13,218 nt of DNA from Alphaproteobacteria bacterium. Its GTDB lineage: Bacteria > Pseudomonadota > Alphaproteobacteria > UBA828. The first letter of the stretch is position 1, and each line of letters starts with the position of its first letter. The DNA is taken from positions 1-13,218 of the forward strand of contig JAJDVB010000024.1 of the NCBI GenBank assembly GCA_022826345.1. The letters run 5' to 3'. The position numbers and the translations under genes were made by a program. The notes below the pieces were generated by a model. The model saw only the letters and a program-made list of their open reading frames with translations, searched no databases and was not told the DNA's origin. Positions 5,962 through 13,218 of the stretch are shown one piece after another.

Positions 5962-6837
5962 ATGGACGCCAACAGTCGCGACCGGTCGTTCCAGTCGCTC
6001 ATCCTTGGCCTGCAGGCCTATTGGGCGAAGCGCGGCTGCGTCATCCTGCAGCCCTACGACATGGAGGTCGGCGCCGGCACCTTCCATCCCGCGACCACGC
6101 TGCGCAGCCTGGGGCCTGAGCCCTGGCGCGCGGCCTACGTGCAGCCCTCCCGCCGGCCTGGCGATGGCCGCTACGGTGAGAACCCCAACCGGCTCCAGCA
6201 CTACTACCAGTTCCAGGTGATCCTGAAGCCATCGCCGGACGACGTACAGGACCAGTATCTCGACAGCCTCGGGGCGCTCGGCATCAACGTGAAGGCCCAC
6301 GACATCCGCTTCGTCGAGGACGATTGGGAGAGCCCCACGCTCGGCGGCGGGGGCCTCGGCTGGGAGGTCTGGTGCGACGGCTTGGAGGTGACCCAAGTCA
6401 CCTACTTCCAGCAGGTGGGGGGCATCGACTGCGATCCCGTCCCGGTCGAGCTCACCTACGGCATGGAGCGCCTCGCCATGTACGTGCAAGGGGTCGACAA
6501 CGTCTACGACCTCGATTGGGACGGCCACGGCACGGTCTACGGCGACGTGTTCTTGCGCGCCGAGCGCGAGTTCTCGGCCTTCAACTTCGAGCACGCCGAT
6601 GTCGACCGCCTGCGCCGCCACTTCGAGGACGCGGAGGCCGAGTGCACCGCCCTGCTCGGGGGTGAGAAGCCGCTGGCGCTGCCGGCCTACGACCAGTGCA
6701 TGAAGGCGAGCCACCTCTTCAACCTGCTGGACGCGCGCGGCGCGATCAGCGTGGTCGAACGCGCCGCCTACATCGGCCGCGTCCGCGCCCTCGCCAAGGC
6801 CTGCTGCGAAGCCTGGCTGGCGGGGGTGGAGAAGTGA
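5962..6837 (+). CDS. glyQ: glycyl-tRNA synthetase alpha subunit
   Basis: The 291-residue protein is the class II catalytic core subunit of the bacterial alpha2beta2 glycyl-tRNA synthetase, which activates glycine with ATP for transfer to tRNA-Gly in the cytosol. It is near full family length and highly conserved: [20 protein letters not shown] at 17-36, [15 protein letters not shown] at 38-51, the motif 2 region [19 protein letters not shown] at 74-92, [20 protein letters not shown] at 131-150 and the motif 3 region [15 protein letters not shown] at 163-177. The ATG at 5962 gives the usual N-terminus although no clear ribosome binding site precedes it. glyS starts 9 bp after the stop, so the two subunits are made from one transcript. 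Confidence 0.98.
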   Translation: MDANSRDRSFQSLILGLQAYWAKRGCVILQPYDMEVGAGTFHPATTLRSLGPEPWRAAYVQPSRRPGDGRYGENPNRLQHYYQFQVILKPSPDDVQDQYLDSLGALGINVKAHDIRFVEDDWESPTLGGGGLGWEVWCDGLEVTQVTYFQQVGGIDCDPVPVELTYGMERLAMYVQGVDNVYDLDWDGHGTVYGDVFLRAEREFSAFNFEHADVDRLRRHFEDAEAECTALLGGEKPLALPAYDQCMKASHLFNLLDARGAISVVERAAYIGRVRALAKACCEAWLAGVEK

Positions 6838-6846
6838 GCGCGGGCC

Positions 6847-8955
6847 ATGCCTGACCTTCTGCTGGAGGTGCTGTCCGAGGAAATCCCGGCGCGCATGCAG
6901 GCGGGCGGGGCACAGGAGCTAGAGAAGCAGGTCTGCTCTCGGCTCGAAGAAGCCCGGCTCGAATTCAAAGCCGAGACCGTGAAGTCCTTCGCCACGCCCC
7001 GCCGCCTGGCCCTGATCGTACCGGGCCTGCCGGCGGAGCAGCCGGACATCACGGTGGAGCGCAAGGGGCCGCGCGTCGATGCGCCCGAGAAGGCGATCGC
7101 CGGGTTCCTCAAGTCCACCGGCCTCACGCTCGAAGACTGCGAGCAGCGGGAGACCCCCAAGGGCCCGGTCTGGTTCGCCGTGAAGCAGGAGAAGGGCCGC
7201 CCCATACCCGACCTTCTCGCCGATCTGCTGCCCGAGGCGCTGGCCGCGGTCTCCTGGCCCAAGTCCATGCGCTGGGACGAGAGCGGCGTGCGCTGGGTAC
7301 GCCCCATCCGCTCCATCCTCTGCCTGCTGGACGATGAAGTGGTGCCGTTCCGCTTCGGCACGGTCGAGAGCGGACGCTCAACCCTCGGCCACCCCTTCCT
7401 CTCATCTGGTCCACTCGCCATCGCCGCTACTAGCGACTACGCCACCACTCTCGAAGACGCCAAAGTCATGCTCGACCCGGAGCAGCGGGCACGGAAAATC
7501 GAGGATGACGCCCGAGTACTGGCGCGGCGCGAGGGCTTCTTGATCTCGGCGGACAGATGGCTAGTGGGAGAGAACGCTGGCCTCGTCGAATGGCCGGTGG
7601 TCCTAGTGGGTAGCATCGACAAGGACTTTACTGCCGACCTGCCGACTGAGGTGCTGCGTTCTGCAATGCGAACCCATCAACGCTATTTCGGCGTAATAGG
7701 AGGTGGCGACCGGCCGCCCCCTCGTTTTGTCATGGTTGCCGATACCCATACCGCAGATGGGAATGCCGCCGTCGTCGCCGGCAACGAGCGGGTGCTGCGC
7801 GCGCGTCTCGCCGATGCTCGATTTTTCTGGGAGCAGGACAAGTCCCAGAGTTTGGAGAAACACATGGACGGGCTGAAAGGCGTGGTCTTCCACGCCCGCC
7901 TCGGCTCCATGTACGAGAAAGCCAAGCGCATCGAGAAACTGGCGCGCGTGCTTTGCCAGTGGATCGAGGAAGCCGAACCTGACGATGCGGCGCGTGCCGG
8001 ACTCCTATGCAAGGCTGATCTCGTCACCGAGATGGTAGGCGAGTTCCCAGATTTGCAGGGTTACATGGGCGGTCTCTACGCGAAGGCAAGCGACGAACAA
8101 CCAACAATCTGCGCCGCAATCGCCACGCATTACGCGCCCCAGGGGCCGAATGATCTCTGTCCGGAGCCGTCAGTGAGTGTGGCCGTGGCGCTTGCGGACA
8201 AGCTCGACACCCTCGCCGGCTTCTTCGCCATCGACGAGCGACCGACCGGCTCCAAGGACCCTTTCGCGCTACGCCGAGCCGCAATCGGTGTAATCCGACT
8301 AATCCTTGAATACAAAATACTTCTTGAGCACGGGTCGCCGCTGCGACTGCCTCTTGGCGACGCGATCGATGCCGCGATTGACGGTTACGGAGATGTGCTG
8401 CCGCCGAAGCCGGGGGCCGAAGCCACCCGCGACGAACTGCTCCACTTCTTCGCCGACCGGCTCAAAGTGCTTCTACGCGAGGAGGGCCGGCGCCACGACC
8501 TCATCAGTGGCGTGCTGGGGGCAGGCGACGAAGACGATTTGGTGCGCTTGCTAAACCGTCTCCATGCGCTCGCGATCTTTCTCGAAGAGGACGACGGCGC
8601 CAATCTGCTCGTTGCCTATCGCCGTGCCGCCAACATCCTGCGCATCGAGGAGAAGAAGGACAACACCCAGTATGCGGGTGAACCCGACAAGAGGCTCTTC
8701 GATCAAGCGGAAGAGGAAAACCTCTACGAACGCATTGACGCGGCCAATCGGCGCGCTGTCGACGCGCTCAAGCAGGAAGAATTCGGAGAGGCTATGAAGG
8801 CGATGGCGACGCTTCGCGAGCCGGTGGACGCCTTCTTCGATCATGTTACGGTCAACTGCGAGGACGCCGAGCTCCGCCGTAACCGCCTACTGATGCTTTC
8901 CCGAATCCGCAGCACGTTGGACATGGTCGCCGACTTCTCGAAGATCGAGGGCTGA
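6847..8955 (+). CDS. glyS: glycyl-tRNA synthetase beta subunit
   Basis: The 702-residue partner of GlyQ supplies most tRNA recognition in the alpha2beta2 enzyme. It opens with the family signature PDLLLEVLSEEIPARMQ. It has MRWDESGVRWVRPIRSI at about 141-157, an HD-like region around 345-410 (HARLGSMYEKAKRI, then ADLVTEMVGEFPDLQGYMG), KDPFALRRAAIGVIRL near 466-481, and a DALR-type anticodon-binding C-terminus from about 560 on. The length is normal and the frame intact, and it follows glyQ by 9 bp. Codon use is uneven: my hand count gives GC-ending codons 126 of 140 for 6901-7320 but 81 of 120 for 7381-7740 and 9 of 20 for 8281-8340, with CTA, ATA, AGA and GTA appearing. This suggests a recombined allele for the downstream part. 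Confidence 0.98.
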   Translation: MPDLLLEVLSEEIPARMQAGGAQELEKQVCSRLEEARLEFKAETVKSFATPRRLALIVPGLPAEQPDITVERKGPRVDAPEKAIAGFLKSTGLTLEDCEQRETPKGPVWFAVKQEKGRPIPDLLADLLPEALAAVSWPKSMRWDESGVRWVRPIRSILCLLDDEVVPFRFGTVESGRSTLGHPFLSSGPLAIAATSDYATTLEDAKVMLDPEQRARKIEDDARVLARREGFLISADRWLVGENAGLVEWPVVLVGSIDKDFTADLPTEVLRSAMRTHQRYFGVIGGGDRPPPRFVMVADTHTADGNAAVVAGNERVLRARLADARFFWEQDKSQSLEKHMDGLKGVVFHARLGSMYEKAKRIEKLARVLCQWIEEAEPDDAARAGLLCKADLVTEMVGEFPDLQGYMGGLYAKASDEQPTICAAIATHYAPQGPNDLCPEPSVSVAVALADKLDTLAGFFAIDERPTGSKDPFALRRAAIGVIRLILEYKILLEHGSPLRLPLGDAIDAAIDGYGDVLPPKPGAEATRDELLHFFADRLKVLLREEGRRHDLISGVLGAGDEDDLVRLLNRLHALAIFLEEDDGANLLVAYRRAANILRIEEKKDNTQYAGEPDKRLFDQAEEENLYERIDAANRRAVDALKQEEFGEAMKAMATLREPVDAFFDHVTVNCEDAELRRNRLLMLSRIRSTLDMVADFSKIEG

Positions 8956-8995
8956 GTCGTGGCCCGGAAACAGACTGCTTCCGACGCCCCCCTTC

Positions 8996-9125
8996 TCGTC
9001 ATGCCCGGACTTGATCCGGGCATCCATTTCGGCCACGTCCGTCGGAGGGTGGCGGCTGGAATCCGCACGCAAGATTCTCTGAGCGTGCGCGACGTGGATG
9101 GCCGGGTCGAGCCCGGCCATGACGA
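8996..9125. repeat. alphaproteobacterial palindromic intergenic repeat ('MPGLDPGIH' element)
   Basis: Two imperfect complementary arms face each other: TCGTCATGCCCGGACTTGAT... at about 8996-9025 and the reverse complement of TCGTCATGGCCGGGCTCGAC... at about 9095-9125. An inner smaller stem, CGCACGC (9065-9071) with GCGTGCG (9083-9089), lies between them. Each arm is itself a small hairpin (GCCCGGACTTGATCCGGGC). Read through, the left arm gives VMPGLDPGIH, a peptide seen in many spurious alphaproteobacterial ORFs that arise from this dispersed repeat. It occupies most of the 219-bp glyS-ppdK gap. A 70-codon open frame at 8959-9171 is explained by it. Confidence 0.75.
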
Positions 9126-9174
9126 TGGAGGTGTAACTCTACGGACAGGCACGTTCGGGACAGAGGGCTGAGCG

Positions 9175-11845
<2,671 letters not shown>

Positions 11846-11868
<23 letters not shown>

Positions 11869-12736
11869 CCCGCGCCTCGCCTGCCGTGAGCGGTTCTCCC
11901 GCCTCGGCAGCCGCGGCGATTCGCTCCAGCCGCAAAACCGCCAGCGCGGCGGCGTCAAGCCCTGAGCGAATCTCGCCCACCTCTCGCTCGCCCGCCATGA
12001 TCGGCGTGCCGGCTGGCGGCAGCGGCCCTTCCAGCGCAACCGGCGCGAGCTGCCGGCGCACCAGGCCGCGATGCTTGGTGCGTGCCGTGAGCTCCTGGCC
12101 GACGTAGCAGCCCTTCTCGAAGTCGACACCGTTGAGCGCCTCGAAGCCGCACTCCATCAGCGTCGCGCGGCCCACCTCCATGTCGCGGCTGCCGTCGGGC
12201 GCGCCGTGGGCGATGCGGTGACGCTCGTAGTCGACCACGTGGCCCTTGGCGAAGCCCGCCCGCTCCAGGAACGCGAGGTCCGCGCCACGCGGCAACACCG
12301 CGCGAAGCCCGAGCGCCGCGTTTCTGGGATCGCGCATGACGGTGCCGCCTTCGCAGGGCGCCGTGCTGCCTTCGCCGGGCGCCAGGTCGAACGCGCCGTC
12401 GGCGCCCTCGCCGCCGAAGAGCGCCACCACCCGAAAATCCTCGGTCGCGTCGGCGAGCTCGATGTCGGCGCGCAGCCTGTAGGCCACCAGGCGCCCCCCG
12501 AGATCGCCGACGCGCGGCCCCTCACAGTCGAGCAGGTAGCCTTTCCCCCGCCGCAGCACGAAGAAATCGTGCAGAAACTTGCCCTGGGGCGTCAGTAGCG
12601 CCGCATAGATGCTGTGCGTATCGGACACGCGCTCGATGTCGTTGGAGATCAGCCCCTGGAGGAAGGGACTGGCCTCCGGGCCGTCCACAGAGACCACGCC
12701 GCGGTCATCGAGCGGGACGTAGAGAGGGGTGCTCAT
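11846..12736 (-). CDS. ygfZ: folate-binding protein YgfZ/GcvT family (Fe-S cluster assembly factor)
   Basis: The 296-residue cytosolic protein has the GcvT-like fold of YgfZ (IBA57 in mitochondria), a tetrahydrofolate-dependent factor that helps assemble or repair certain Fe-S proteins. The hallmark motif KGCYVGQELTAR is at 208-219 with the conserved Cys210. Other family blocks are FLQGLISNDI at 25-34, ALLTPQGKFLHDFFVLR at 46-62 and EVGEIRSG at 252-259. ATG at 12736 is preferred to an in-frame TTG two codons upstream (12742); neither has a strong ribosome binding site. Its last 23 bp overlap the end of ppdK tail to tail. Confidence 0.93.
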
Positions 12737-12769
12737 CGCCAAGAACTCAGAGTTTTCGCAGTCCGGAAC

Positions 12770-12797
12770 ACTATAGTCCCCGCAGCCATCGGTCCAA
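12770..12797 (-). promoter_or_regulatory. probable ygfZ promoter
   Basis: On the minus strand TTGGAC (12792-12797), a 16-bp spacer and TATAGT (12770-12775, 5 of 6 to TATAAT) sit so that transcription would begin about 27 nt before the ygfZ ATG. This is the best housekeeping-type promoter in the window by eye. Confidence 0.42.
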
Positions 12798-12833
12798 GCA
12801 CCGGTCCTGGGCCCTTGGTCGGCGCCTGAGGGG

Positions 12834-12871
12834 CCGGGCCGCGTAGCGGCCCGGAGCGCGCGACTGCGCGC
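12834..12871. repeat. two adjacent GC-rich hairpins
   Basis: A perfect 9-bp inverted repeat (CCGGGCCGC, loop GTA, GCGGCCCGG; 12834-12854) is followed after 1 bp by a 6-bp one (GCGCGC, loop GACT, GCGCGC; 12856-12871). No T-run follows on either strand. They sit upstream of the ygfZ promoter at the edge of an AT-rich stretch. Confidence 0.5.
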
Positions 12872-13111
12872 CGCACCGAATGGCGCGTAGACTTACGAGC
12901 AAATGTATCTTTAAGTGTATGTGAGAGGACATCGAAGGACATTATATGAGCTTTGGCAATGGTTTGCCGGAATTCTGCGAAGCTTTTCCCCTTCGCTAGA
13001 CGACATGAGACGACATTCAGTGCCTTTCGCGTGTTGGGCAGTGTGTTGACAAATCGACAGCCACATGATCCAATGCCCGGAATCCCTTCGGTCACCGGGT
13101 GATGGTGCGCG
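12872..13111. other. non-coding, lower-GC stretch with short tandem repeats
   Basis: No gene is supported between the ygfZ start and 13111. The block 12901-12960 is 21 of 60 G+C by hand count, far below the rest of the window. It holds a tandem 10-mer pair AGGACATCGA / AGGACATTAT (12926-12945), and a second pair AGACGACATG / AGACGACATT lies at 12998-13017. TTGACA (13046-13051) with TCCAAT 17 bp later (13069-13074) is a possible plus-strand promoter. A minus-strand open frame through here (12733-13215) has no recognisable domain and unlikely composition. Confidence 0.4.
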
Positions 13112-13218
13112 ATGAGGATCGAGATGTCATCGGTTGAGTGCTCGTTTCCAGTCTTTTCGGAGGGGCCGGAGCCAGATGTCTTTCTGCGGCAGGGCCCGTT
13201 GGGAATACCTGTCATAGC
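13112..13218 (+). CDS. possible 5' end of an unrecognised gene (runs off the window)
   Basis: An ATG at 13112 opens a frame that stays open to the last base, at least 35 codons (begins MRIEMSSVECSFPVFSEGPE). It follows a candidate TTGACA-N17-TCCAAT promoter by about 37 nt but has no clear ribosome binding site. No family is recognisable, and 35 codons may be open by chance. Confidence 0.18.
   Translation, partial: MRIEMSSVECSFPVFSEGPEPDVFLRQGPLGIPVI

Noticed and set aside
8959..9171. 70-codon ORF between glyS and ppdK
   Set aside because: It is generated by the palindromic repeat (VMPGLDPGIH peptide) and has no ribosome binding site or other domain.
12834..12871. Intrinsic terminator
   Set aside because: Strong stems, but no T-run on either strand.
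12733..13215. 160-codon minus-strand ORF upstream of ygfZ
   Set aside because: It runs through the ygfZ promoter, the GC hairpins and the AT-rich block, shows no known motif, and reads like non-coding DNA.

Overview
The window reads as chromosome from a GC-rich alphaproteobacterium, probably in the Rhodospirillales/Rhizobiales range. The basis is the very high third-position GC, the glyQ-glyS-ppdK order, a 'VMPGLDPGIH'-encoding palindromic repeat typical of that class, and family-level resemblance of most proteins. No species can be named from sequence alone.

Left edge (1-961). A C-terminal autotransporter beta-barrel fragment (151-720, +) lacks the passenger, signal peptide and first strands and is probably a gene remnant. 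A clear class II tRNA-Ser(CGA) follows on the minus strand (872-961).

Minus-strand catabolic cluster (997-5494). In transcription order it contains a RutA/SfnG-like flavin monooxygenase, an enoyl-CoA hydratase/isomerase, the small and large subunits of a HapC/HapD (PnpC/PnpD)-type Fe(II) hydroquinone 1,2-dioxygenase, and a CatI-type 3-oxoadipate CoA-transferase subunit A. The large dioxygenase subunit keeps a His-x-Asn-x3-Glu ... His metal set with the family's spacing. Hydroquinone-type ring cleavage and a 3-oxoadipate CoA-transferase belong to one route (hydroquinone, 4-hydroxymuconic semialdehyde, maleylacetate, 3-oxoadipate, 3-oxoadipyl-CoA). However, the semialdehyde dehydrogenase, the maleylacetate reductase, the thiolase, a regulator and the CoA-transferase B subunit (CatJ, which carries the catalytic Glu) are all absent here. 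Where catJ would be expected there is the tRNA and the autotransporter remnant. The cluster is therefore either a rearranged catabolic operon or a related pathway with a different substrate. It is the part of the window most likely to hold undescribed biology.

Plus-strand housekeeping block (5709-11868). A 50-aa single-pass membrane protein precedes glyQ and glyS (the alpha2beta2 glycyl-tRNA synthetase), then a palindromic repeat, then ppdK (pyruvate phosphate dikinase). glyS is a compositional mosaic: its first ~500 bp have the usual very high GC3 and much of the rest is clearly lower.

Right edge (11846-13218). ygfZ, a folate-binding Fe-S assembly factor, is convergent with ppdK and overlaps it by 23 bp. 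Beyond its promoter lie GC-rich hairpins, then an AT-rich stretch with two tandem 10-mer pairs, and a weakly supported ORF start running off the end.
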